Below are positions 17,705-25,715 of a stretch of DNA of 64,000 nucleotides, piece after piece. How positions within the stretch are numbered: position 1 is the first letter of the stretch; each line of letters opens with the position of its first letter. A model generated the notes under the pieces. It saw only the letters and a list, made by a program, of their open reading frames with translations, searched no databases and was not told the origin of the DNA. The stretch is from DATFVJ01 sp963712955. Lineage in GTDB: Bacteria > Actinomycetota > Actinomycetes > Streptosporangiales > Streptosporangiaceae. The DNA is taken from positions 5,739-69,738 of the forward strand of contig CAVQKF010000017.1 of NCBI GenBank assembly GCA_963712955.1, in the 5' to 3' direction. The translations under genes and the position numbers were made by a program.

Positions 17705-19357
17705 ATGCCGATCGTGTATCCGCGTAAGACCGCGATGCCGTGCCGAGACCCGGAGGAACGCAGCCGGAGCTGGGACGAGGTCGCCGAGGGCTACACCGTG
17801 GAACGCGCCATCGCCGAGGCGCGCCGCTGCCTCACCTGCCAGGACCCCGTGTGCGAGCAGGGCTGCCCGGTCAACGTGCCGATCAGCGACTTCGTCCGCC
17901 GCGTCGCGGTGGGGGACTTCGAGGGCGCCGCCCACACGATCCGCCGCCGCAACCTGCTGCCCGCGATCTGCGGCCGCGTCTGCCCGGTCGAGCACCAGTG
18001 CGAGGCGCGCTGCGTGCTCACCCCCCGCCAGGACCCGGTCGGCATCGGCCGGCTGGAACGCTTCGTCGCCGACTGGGAACGCGAGCACGGCACCAGCGGC
18101 GAGACCCCCGCGACCGGGGTGTGGCGCGGCCAGAAAATCGCCGTCATCGGCTCGGGCCCGGCCGGCCTCACCGTCGCCAGCGACCTCGCGCAGCTCGGCT
18201 ACCCCGTGACGATCTTCGAAGCGCTGCACGCGTTCGGCGGCGTCCTGCGCTACGGGATCCCCCAGTACCGCCTGCCGAAGGAGATCGTCGACGAGGACAT
18301 CGAGCACCTCAAGGCACTCGGCGTGGAGTTCGTCCGCGACGTGATCATCGGCAAGACGGTCACCATCGACCAGCTCATCGACGAGTTCGGCTACTCGGCG
18401 GTCTTCGTCGGCACCGGCGCCGGCTCGCCGATCTTCATGAACATCCCCGGGGAGAACCTCAAGGGCATCTACTCGGCCAACGAGTTCCTCACCCGCGTCA
18501 ACCTGATGCACGCGTACTCCTTCCCCGAGTACGACACGCCCGTCCGGCGGCCCAGACGGGCCGCGGTGATCGGCGCCGGCGACACCGCGATGGACGCGGT
18601 ACGCTGCTCGATCCGCCTCGGCGCCGAGGAGGCCCACATCGTGTACCGCCGCTCCGACCAGGAGAAAGGCGCGCGAGCCGAAGACTACGAACGGGCACGC
18701 GACGAGGGCGTCATCTTCGACTGGCTCACCCTCCCGAAGCGCTTCCTCGGCGACGAGAACGGATGGGTCCGCGGCCTCGAATGCATCCGCACCGAACTCG
18801 GCGAACCCGACGAATCGGGCCGCCGCCGCCCGGTCCCGGTACCCGGCTCAGAATTCACCATGGACGCCGACGTCGCCGTCATCGCCCTCGGCACCAACCC
18901 GAACCCGCTCGTCCCGCAGACCACCTACGGCCTCGACATCGACGGCCACGGCTGCGTCGTCACCGACCCGCAGACCGGCGCCACCAGCCGCGAAGGCGTC
19001 TACGCCGGCGGCGACATCGCGACCGGCGCCGCGACGGTGATCCTGGCCATGGGCGCCGGCCGCCGGGCCGCGACCACCATCCACGACTACCTGCACCAGC
19101 GCGCCGACGAGGAAGAATACCGCAAAGGACGCGGCGACGGGATCGTCTGGGCACGCGAATACGCCACCGCCGACGAGCTGCGCGCCCTCGTGGAGAACTT
19201 CGAGACCGGCCGCAGCAGCGACGCCGGCACCAGACATCCACCACCCGGCCCCACCAGCGGCAAAGAACACCCGGACCCCGCCAGCGTCCCCCACCACAAC
19301 AACCCACACTGGCGAGGCTTCGCCGCCGGGGCCGCCGAGGTCCTCGACACCGGCTGA
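17705..19357 (+). CDS. NfnB-like/glutamate synthase small-subunit-type flavoprotein
   Basis: A 550-residue protein. It has an N-terminal cluster-binding domain (CLTCQDPVCEQGCPV from about 43, CGRVCPVEHQCEARC) followed by two Rossmann folds (IGSGPAGLT about 149; IGAGDTAMDAV about 289), the layout of NfnB and GltD. Pairing with the NfnA-like gene five bases upstream favours an NfnAB complex over glutamate synthase, since no large GOGAT subunit is present. The C-terminal 80 residues extend beyond the usual family length and are rich in Pro, His and Gly. ATG 17705 follows GGGAGGT. Confidence 0.88.
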   Translation: MPIVYPRKTAMPCRDPEERSRSWDEVAEGYTVERAIAEARRCLTCQDPVCEQGCPVNVPISDFVRRVAVGDFEGAAHTIRRRNLLPAICGRVCPVEHQCEARCVLTPRQDPVGIGRLERFVADWEREHGTSGETPATGVWRGQKIAVIGSGPAGLTVASDLAQLGYPVTIFEALHAFGGVLRYGIPQYRLPKEIVDEDIEHLKALGVEFVRDVIIGKTVTIDQLIDEFGYSAVFVGTGAGSPIFMNIPGENLKGIYSANEFLTRVNLMHAYSFPEYDTPVRRPRRAAVIGAGDTAMDAVRCSIRLGAEEAHIVYRRSDQEKGARAEDYERARDEGVIFDWLTLPKRFLGDENGWVRGLECIRTELGEPDESGRRRPVPVPGSEFTMDADVAVIALGTNPNPLVPQTTYGLDIDGHGCVVTDPQTGATSREGVYAGGDIATGAATVILAMGAGRRAATTIHDYLHQRADEEEYRKGRGDGIVWAREYATADELRALVENFETGRSSDAGTRHPPPGPTSGKEHPDPASVPHHNNPHWRGFAAGAAEVLDTG

Positions 19358-19446
19358 GAAACCTCATCCCCCTGGTTCGATCGGGATCGGGGTAACGTCG
19401 TAGGCGCCCGGCAAGGTCCCAGGTACCGGCGAGGAGGCTTCTCGAC

Positions 19447-19770
19447 ATGAAGGTGTGCGTGCCAATCACCGCTGATGGCCAGGTCGACCCGCGCTGGGGA
19501 CGAGCCGACCGCGTCGCGCTCGCTGACGTGGCCGACGGCGAGATCCGTGACTGGCAGGAGCTTATGGTCGGCTGGGGAACCCTGCATGACCAGGGGAGCG
19601 AGGGTGCCCATCACGCGCGGGTGGCGCGGTTCCTCCAGGACAACCAGGTTGAGGCGATCGCTGTCCAGCACGTTGGTCCCGGCATGCAGCGCATGCTGGG
19701 CACGATGGCGATACGGGTCGTCACCGGTCTTGGCGGGGACGCCCGCAGCGCGGTGCGCGCGGCCGGGTGA
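19447..19770 (+). CDS. NifX/NifB-type iron-molybdenum cofactor-binding domain protein
   Basis: A 107-residue single-domain protein with the dinitrogenase Fe-Mo cofactor-binding fold (starts MKVCVPITADGQVDPRWGRA; later VGPGMQRML). Free-standing members occur in many non-diazotrophs and are thought to carry or protect metal clusters. It closes the redox operon (90 bases after the NfnB-like gene) with GAGGAGG upstream of its ATG, and may service the iron-sulfur enzymes there. No nitrogenase genes are visible. Confidence 0.8.
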   Translation: MKVCVPITADGQVDPRWGRADRVALADVADGEIRDWQELMVGWGTLHDQGSEGAHHARVARFLQDNQVEAIAVQHVGPGMQRMLGTMAIRVVTGLGGDARSAVRAAG

Positions 19771-20059
19771 CCAAAGACCTGGTCAGCACTCAGCGCAAAC
19801 GCGGACCCAGGGTGTCAACGTTAAGGAGCACACCCGCACATGGCTCGCCCTAACATTCGCGGCGTACTCTTCTTGCGGCATGGAACGGGTGCGTCGCCCG
19901 TGGCTGGCGGCGCACGTCGTTCCTGGGATCGACGCATGACCGTCCGCGGGCTGGCGGATGCTGACTATATGCGGGCGGCAGTGAAGCTCCGGGCATTTCA
20001 CCACAGAGCCGGTGGAAGATGTGCCAGCCACAGGTGGGACGCTGATTCATCCGATTCAG

Positions 20060-20248
20060 TTAGCCACCCGTGCCGCGCTTGACCTTGTCAATGAATTCGC
20101 GCCACGCGTCCCGGCTGAACCTGAGGACGGGCCCCTCAGGGTTTTTGGAGTCGCGGACGGCGTGCCCGTCATCGGTGCGTGCGACTTCGACGCAGTTAGC
20201 GCCCTGATTGGAGTAGCTAGCCTTACGCCAGCGGAGCTTGTCATTCAT
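20060..20248 (-). CDS. DUF397 domain protein
   Basis: A 62-residue DUF397 protein (WRKASYSNQGANCVEVA; GHAVRDSKNPEGPVLRFS). Its ATG overlaps the end of an XRE-DUF5753 gene by eight bases, the normal arrangement of this pair. It is a paralogue of the copy at 5727-5900. Confidence 0.88.
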   Translation of the reverse strand: MNDKLRWRKASYSNQGANCVEVARTDDGHAVRDSKNPEGPVLRFSRDAWREFIDKVKRGTGG

Positions 20249-20744
20249 ATTGCTCGGCTACCTCTTTTATGACCCAGACACGAGGTGGGTCGTCTTCGCG
20301 GTAAAGAGTTTCCTGCCGGGTCATCCGGAGCGCGACAGCGCGATCTATCTCTTCGGCGGAGAGGACTGGCCGTGTCGCGCTGATGCTGTTGCGCGCATAA
20401 TCCTCGGTTTGCAGCAAACCCGGGATGACGTACGTTTCGTAAATCCTGATCTCCGTCGCTCTCCGCTCGACGTCCACCAGATCACGGAACCAGGGCAGGA
20501 CGGAGGTTTGCTCGACTAACGTTTGCAGCCTCGTGAGGATGCCGTCGGTCTGAAGGGTTTTGTCAGCACGTTCAGCGAAGTCAGCCGATGGGATACGGCG
20601 CCAGGTCTCTATGGCGGCGACCAGGGCCGGCGAATAGGTGGTGCCTTCCGCTAGCGCTTCCTGCGTAATGCCAGCGATACCGCGTAACCGCTTCAGTTCA
20701 GCGACGAAGAACGCGAGCGGGCTGGAGCTGGGGTCAGGGCTCAC
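20241..20744 (-). CDS. XRE-family regulator with internally deleted DUF5753 domain
   Basis: A 167-residue protein; intact members are about 280. The N-terminal HTH (ITQEALAEGTTYSPALVAAI) and first half of DUF5753 (YVIPGLLQTEDYARNSI) are normal. At RVWVI the sequence jumps directly to KEVAEQYE, the characteristic last residues of the family. About 110 codons of the ligand-binding core were removed in frame. DNA binding could survive while sensing is lost. It remains coupled to its DUF397 partner. Confidence 0.8.
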   Translation of the reverse strand: MSPDPSSSPLAFFVAELKRLRGIAGITQEALAEGTTYSPALVAAIETWRRIPSADFAERADKTLQTDGILTRLQTLVEQTSVLPWFRDLVDVERRATEIRIYETYVIPGLLQTEDYARNSISATRPVLSAEEIDRAVALRMTRQETLYREDDPPRVWVIKEVAEQYE

Positions 20745-20879
20745 GTTGCGTGCCGCCTTCCTTACAGCCGATCGGGCAATCTTACCGTTGAGCGGTGCCC
20801 GTTGCCTGTGCTGCGGGCGCGCCTGTCACGCGGGCAGGATCGCAGGTGACCACAAGCAACCGAACAGGCGAGAGTGATC

Positions 20880-21240
20880 ATGCTGGCTCATAGTGCGAGT
20901 GTGCCGCCGGACGGTGCAAGGTGCACATCCGAATACTGCTGCAGCGTCGCCGTGGTGCGGATGCTGGCGCACCGTACCGCGGTACCTGTCGATTTCTGCG
21001 AGTTGCACTGGCCGGGGGTCGCTGCCTCACTGGCGGTCCGTGGGATCGCGCTGGTGGATACAACGGGACCTCAGCACCGTGAAAGGTCATTTCCCGGATT
21101 GGAGTATCTGGACAAGCTCATTCGGGATGATCTACGCAACGACGGTGCTCGCGTCCGGTGCCGGGACCACGGTTCTCGCGTTCCTCGTCGGCCAGATCCG
21201 CGCGCAGATCGCCACACTGGAAGCGATGTCCCATGCCTGA
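20880..21240 (+). pseudogene. small accessory-region gene, frameshifted
   Basis: Divergent from the XRE gene. The first 80 residues (cysteines in CTSEYCCSVAVVRMLAHR and DFCELHW) are in one frame. The more protein-like end (TTVLAFLVGQIRAQIATLEA) is in another frame, its stop overlapping the start of the next gene. A frameshift near 21130 is inferred. No known function. Confidence 0.4.
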
Positions 21241-21478
21241 CGACGTGCCCCTGAGCGAGTGGATACGCACCGAACGTGCCGCACGTGGCTGGAACGTCTC
21301 GAAGTTTGCCCGGGAGATATCGCGCGTCGCTGACGAGACGGGAGCGGTGCCACCGCGTGACGCGTTATCAGTCGCTCGTCTCTGGTCCACCGCTGGGAGT
21401 CCGGCACGACCACGATCTCCGAGCGTTCGCTGAAGCTTGTGATACGTGTGTTCGCTGATGCCCCCGCCACGGGCCCGG
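21233..21478 (+). pseudogene. XRE-like regulator fragment, frameshifted
   Basis: Starts MPDDVPLSEWIRTERAARGW with SKFAREISRVADETG, a type of HTH protein seen in actinobacterial integrative elements. Near 21375 the frame changes and continues as LVHRWESGTTTISERSLKLV, the expected next helix. After about 21478 the similarity stops where a fragment from the opposite strand begins. Confidence 0.55.
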
Positions 21479-21810
21479 ACCAGACGGCCGCGGCATACAG
21501 GCGCTCGCCGGGCGTGGGCAGGCCGAGCCGGTGGCCAAGCACGGCCAGGCCGGGTGCGGCCACCACGGCGGCGCCACAGCAGCACCGGCCACCAGCGCGG
21601 GTGTGCCATGTGCAGGACCCACGCGGCGAGCGCAGCCGTTACGGAGAAGTGCAGCGGCGCGAGTTCGGAGCGGTGCCGCCAGGCCCGGCGGAAGATCAGC
21701 GCCGCTGCGGTCTCGGGCAGCCGGTCATCCGCGCTGATGACCATCATGGGCTGCGGGCAGTAACGGCGCATCCGGCGGGCGTGGCTGGGCATCTGGCGCG
21801 GCCTGCTCAT
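21475..21810 (-). pseudogene. N-terminal fragment of an FtsK-like conjugative transfer ATPase
   Basis: The first 80 residues (RRYCPQPMMVISADDRLPET, then a membrane segment LHFSVTAALAAWVLHMA) match the N-terminal membrane region of FtsK/TraB-like proteins of actinobacterial integrative elements. A one-base slip near 21585 is needed to continue into VVAAPGLAVLGHRLGLPTPG. The ATPase domain is absent. Together with XRE fragments it marks a collapsed mobile element. Confidence 0.5.
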
Positions 21811-22040
21811 GCGCGCCCCCACGTGCCTGGGGGGAGCTGGCCGCGTACACCCGGCGGTACCGGTTTTCTCTCTGGATCGGGTGGCGTTGACGATGCGGGC
21901 TAAGGCCCAGGTGGTGCGGCTGATGCCTTGCCTAGGGACTGACTTGATGTACGACGAATTGCGCGGCCGATCTGACGTGCGGCACTGGGCAAGGTCTGAC
22001 CGCCCGTGCGAGCTAACGGCGGTGACGCGGCCGGATGGCG

Positions 22041-22466
22041 TCAGATGGCCTCTGCTCGCTTCTTGAGGGCTTTGTTGAGCGCCTGGAAGCTGGCCTCGGT
22101 GCGGGCAAACGTCTTGCCGGAGAAGGGCACAAGGAGGCCACGGAAAGTCTCGCTTTGAGCCAGCCGGGTGCCGCTTTCTGCCGCGCTCAGCGCGAAGCTG
22201 TGCTCGCCGCTCATGATGCCAGGCAGGCTGGCGGCCCACCGCAGCTCGACGCCGGGCTCGGCGAGGGTGATCTTTGGCTTGACGGTCATCAGGCGGCCGT
22301 TGGCCGGGTGCACGCTTGTGAGCCTGATCCTCTTCCCCACGGTGACCTCCCCGGACGCTTCGCGGAAGAGCGGGTTCCACTCCGGATAGCGGCTCAGGTC
22401 AGTGATAACAGCCCACACGGCCATCGGCGGGGCATCGATCTGAATCGTCGCGGACATGGTCTTCAT
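22041..22466 (-). CDS. SRPBCC-family protein (START/AHSA1-like)
   Basis: A 141-residue single-domain protein with the family pattern DAPPMAVWAVITDLSRYPEW...NPLF, forming a hydrophobic-ligand cavity. Members bind or transform lipophilic small molecules; the ligand is unknown. ATG 22466 has AGGAGG about 11 bases upstream; ATG 22457 is the alternative. An imperfect inverted repeat lies about 60-115 bases upstream. Confidence 0.85.
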   Translation of the reverse strand: MKTMSATIQIDAPPMAVWAVITDLSRYPEWNPLFREASGEVTVGKRIRLTSVHPANGRLMTVKPKITLAEPGVELRWAASLPGIMSGEHSFALSAAESGTRLAQSETFRGLLVPFSGKTFARTEASFQALNKALKKRAEAI

Positions 22467-22526
22467 CGGCTGTTCTGCCTCCTGTCTCGTCAGCCTCAGG
22501 CGGGCCGGATCGCAGCACGCAGTTAT

Positions 22527-22582
22527 TTCAACGTGCAGAGTACGTCGTTTTACCCAGAATACTACGTACAAAGCACGTTGAA
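22527..22582 (-). promoter_or_regulatory. imperfect inverted repeat upstream of the SRPBCC gene
   Basis: Two 19-base arms (22527-22545 and 22564-22582), matching at 16 positions, share CAACGTGC...GTACGT and its complement and flank an AT-richer centre. Position and symmetry fit an operator, possibly for an ArsR- or TetR-type repressor. No regulator gene is adjacent. Confidence 0.4.
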
Positions 22583-22899
22583 AACTATGCGCCCAGCTGC
22601 GGGATCCGCGCATCGCGCACGTCCGATGCGGCGACACCGACAACTGCCGGACCGACTCCCGGCCTGAAGCGAACGCCCACCGCGTCGCTGCCGAGCGGGT
22701 AACCGCGAGACCACGATGTGGCCTCCGGCCGCAGGTGGTGGGTCCCGATCGGGGCCAGCACCGGAACTCTTGACGGCCCCCGAACGAGCCGTCATCATCA
22801 GCTACGGCCGCTGGTGTGGGCACTGCCCGGTCGTATGCCGCTGGCGTTTGCCGCGTAGGAGGTTGTCTCCATCATGACTGGCCCAAGGGGGTCTCCGTT

Positions 22900-24684
22900 A
22901 TGAAACGTGTTTCACTTATCGCTGTCCTGGGAGTTCTCTGCTCTTTAGCCGTGCTTCCGGCCTCGGGATTCCTCGCGGCCGCGGCAGGGGCACAGGTTCC
23001 ACGGTCCGTGACCTACCACGGCACACGTAGTCACGCCGTGCGTGTGTCTGTGTCCCGGCATGGTGTCTCGGGCCTTCGCACGGTCGACTCACGCCTCGGG
23101 GCGCAGGGGCGGAGGCTCTTGATCCCCTTCCGATCTCCGGGTGGGCCCTCCCCGTCTGCCGGGGGCGCCCGAGCGCGAGCACCGAAGATCAATGCGAGTG
23201 CGACGATCGGCCACGCCGCTGTCGCGGCAGGCAGCACCGCATCAAGCGATGGCCATTCTGGTGGCTCAGTGGTCCACAGCTTCAACGGGTTGAGCGACCT
23301 TAACTCCTATGACCTGAACGGCTTTCCGCTGACCCCGCCCGACCAGGGCCTGTGCGTGGGCCACGACCCCACGGTCAAGGGCAACCCCGACGCTGTCTGG
23401 GAGCCGATCAACAGCGCGGCGCGGGAGACCAGCGTGAACGGCACGTCTGTTCGGCCCGACGTGAGCCTCGCCACGCTGTTCCAGGACCCCTACGCCGAGG
23501 GCGACGTGCGCTGCTTGTATGACCCGGGGACCCGGAGCTTCTATTTCACCGAGATCGGGTTTCCCGTTGCCACCGGTCCGGCGTCAGACGACAACAACAC
23601 CACCGCCGACGTCGTCGTGATGAATTCACGCGGTGTCGCCGCGTACCAGTTCGACACCTCGCTCGGCGGGCCGCTCGGCGGGGACTGCTTCGGAGACCAG
23701 CCAAAGACTGGTTTCGACAACAACGCGCTGATCATTTCGACCGACGAGTACTGCGGTCCGACGGAATCCGACTACGAGGGCGCGATCGTCCTCGCGATCT
23801 CCAAATCCCAGCTGGTCGCCGAGGACAAGATGGTCAACGAGGCAGTGCTCGGGCCCGTCTCGCTGGCGGGCATTCCGATCACCGGGCTAGATCCCGCGAT
23901 CGGCACCGGCACCGGCGCCGGGTACCTGGTGAATTCGTTCCCGTTCTTGTCGAACGGGAACAACAACCCGGTCGCCGACACCCTGGGCCTCTGGAGCATC
24001 AGGAACGACGCCGCGGTGACGACCGGCCACGGCATTCCGGCACTTACCGGAAAGATCATTCCGAGCGAGTCGTACGAGTTCCCGGTGCCAGCCGCGAGCA
24101 CTGGTGACGGTTCGACCACCACATACAACGGCTCAGTCATCACCTCGGAGGCATTCCTCAACCCGGACGACAGCCGGATGAGTGCGCCGGTCGAGGTGAC
24201 CCGGACGTTCGGCGGCGGGATCCAACTATGGACGGCGCTGGACGCCGCAGTGTCCATCAACGGGGACTCCAGCGCTCGCGACGCCGCCACGTGGTTCCAG
24301 ATCGACCCCACGAGGGAGAGAGTCGTCAACCAGGGCTATGTTGCCGCGAAAGGGGCGTATTTGCTCTACCCGGCCATCCTGGCGCCGCAGTTTGGACCTG
24401 CCGCGATGGTGTTCACGATCACGAGCAGCAGCATCAACCCAAGCGCTGCCTTCACCACGCTGGGCTCACACACGATCACAACAGTTGCCGCGGGGGCAGG
24501 GCCGCACCTGAGCTTCTCTGATGCCCCTCCCTATAACACGGCCCGTTGGGGCGACTACTCATTCGCCGCCCCCGATCCGGACGGTACGGGCATCTGGCTG
24601 GGAACGGAGTACATCCCACCGGCAGCCTTCCAGGATCCCTACGACAACTGGGGAACGCAGGTGTTTGAGGTGTCCGGGCACTAG
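22900..24684 (+). CDS. large secreted protein of unknown function
   Basis: A 594-residue protein with a signal peptide (basic start MKR, hydrophobic LIAVLGVLCSLAVLPASGFL, then AAAAGAQ). The mature part has many Asp/Asn/Gly-rich turns (DLNSYDLNGFPLTPPDQGLC, ASDDNNTT) and repeated aromatic-strand patterns that suggest a beta-propeller-like extracellular fold (inference). No catalytic motif recognised. ATG 22900 gives a clean signal peptide; a start 28 codons upstream would bury it. Confidence 0.7.
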   Translation: MKRVSLIAVLGVLCSLAVLPASGFLAAAAGAQVPRSVTYHGTRSHAVRVSVSRHGVSGLRTVDSRLGAQGRRLLIPFRSPGGPSPSAGGARARAPKINASATIGHAAVAAGSTASSDGHSGGSVVHSFNGLSDLNSYDLNGFPLTPPDQGLCVGHDPTVKGNPDAVWEPINSAARETSVNGTSVRPDVSLATLFQDPYAEGDVRCLYDPGTRSFYFTEIGFPVATGPASDDNNTTADVVVMNSRGVAAYQFDTSLGGPLGGDCFGDQPKTGFDNNALIISTDEYCGPTESDYEGAIVLAISKSQLVAEDKMVNEAVLGPVSLAGIPITGLDPAIGTGTGAGYLVNSFPFLSNGNNNPVADTLGLWSIRNDAAVTTGHGIPALTGKIIPSESYEFPVPAASTGDGSTTTYNGSVITSEAFLNPDDSRMSAPVEVTRTFGGGIQLWTALDAAVSINGDSSARDAATWFQIDPTRERVVNQGYVAAKGAYLLYPAILAPQFGPAAMVFTITSSSINPSAAFTTLGSHTITTVAAGAGPHLSFSDAPPYNTARWGDYSFAAPDPDGTGIWLGTEYIPPAAFQDPYDNWGTQVFEVSGH

Positions 24685-24788
24685 AGGGGTCCGCGTCGTG
24701 CAGTGAGAATGCGCCGTGGCTCCAGGTCGGCATCCCGGCCTGGAGTCATGCGGACATACCGCGGAGGAGCCTTCGACACTGGTCCCAC

Positions 24789-25715
24789 CTACGGCGAGTC
24801 GCCGAGTGCCGCGCTGATCCGGCGAGCACGGTCCGCGTGGCGTGGTGAGATTTCGGTAACACGGCGACGCAGTCTGTCGAGAAGCTCCGGTTTATGCTTG
24901 GCTGACCCCATAAGATGGGTGAAGCCGGCCTGTGCGGCGGAACTCGGCGTAAATGCTGCCTCCAGCGACGGGAAGAGATATTCGAATTTTGGGAGCGGAG
25001 CCCCTGGTACAGCACCTGGATGGGATAGGTGCGCCCAGAGAAGGTATTGCTCGAACAGGACGTTATGTGCCTCCACCCGGGGAAGGTGTCGCCACACTTC
25101 CTGGTTTCGCGGGTGTTTAAGGGTCAGCAGCGCCTCGCGCGCGTAGCCGTTGAGGAACGCAACGTCGCTGCCGCCGAGGATTCCACAGCAGATCGCCCGA
25201 CGGCGTGCCACTCCAGCCGACGCGAGCCGCCAGCAGGGCGGCAGCCAGCCCCGATGCTGCTGGACGAGTGCATCGACCAGTTCGGGATGGTAGTAGCTTG
25301 CCGGATCTCCGGCGGTGAAGTCTTCGGGATGTTGTGCCACGAGAGATGCTGATTGAAGTCGTTCGGGGAGCGACCGCCATAGGAACACGTCTGAATCGAT
25401 ATGCAGGAAAGGCTCACGCTGCATCGCGTAAGTGGTGAGCTTGCCCGCCACCCACCATGACGGATTTTGGCTGCGCAGGCCATCGAGTGCCACGCTGACC
25501 TCGCCGAATTCGAGCCCGAGCCTGTCGTACAGCAAATCCGCGCCATCGGTGTCGGTAACCAATACCGTGTGCGAATAGTGCGCACGCGCAGTCAGCAAGG
25601 ACAGGACCCAGGAAAGAAGATGCGCCTCGTGACTCCCCCAGCGGGATCCGCTTGCCTCCTGATAGGGCCTCGTCCAGAAGGACCAGACGGCGCGACATGG
25701 CGCTGGCAGGCTCAC
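24789..25715 (-). CDS. DUF6734-like protein (glycosyltransferase-like)
   Basis: A 308-residue protein starting at GTG 25715, which overlaps the stop of the upstream muramidase gene (GTGA). AVWSFWTRP at the start, LVTDTDGADLLYD, and the acidic HIDSDVFLW are reminiscent of the GT-A-like fold of DUF6734 proteins, where an Asp-x-Asp motif would bind a nucleotide sugar and metal. The assignment is by recognition of pattern, not a search. Coupling to a cell-wall hydrolase suggests envelope-related work. Confidence 0.6.
   Translation of the reverse strand: MSLPAPCRAVWSFWTRPYQEASGSRWGSHEAHLLSWVLSLLTARAHYSHTVLVTDTDGADLLYDRLGLEFGEVSVALDGLRSQNPSWWVAGKLTTYAMQREPFLHIDSDVFLWRSLPERLQSASLVAQHPEDFTAGDPASYYHPELVDALVQQHRGWLPPCWRLASAGVARRRAICCGILGGSDVAFLNGYAREALLTLKHPRNQEVWRHLPRVEAHNVLFEQYLLWAHLSHPGAVPGAPLPKFEYLFPSLEAAFTPSSAAQAGFTHLMGSAKHKPELLDRLRRRVTEISPRHADRARRISAALGDSP

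Noticed and set aside
17705..19357. Glutamate synthase small subunit
   Set aside because: Architecture is shared with GltD, but there is no large subunit and an NfnA-like partner is directly adjacent, so NfnB is the better reading.
19447..19770. Nitrogen fixation gene
   Set aside because: The protein has the NifX/NifB-type binding domain only; no nitrogenase structural or assembly genes are present, and such domain proteins are common in non-fixing bacteria.
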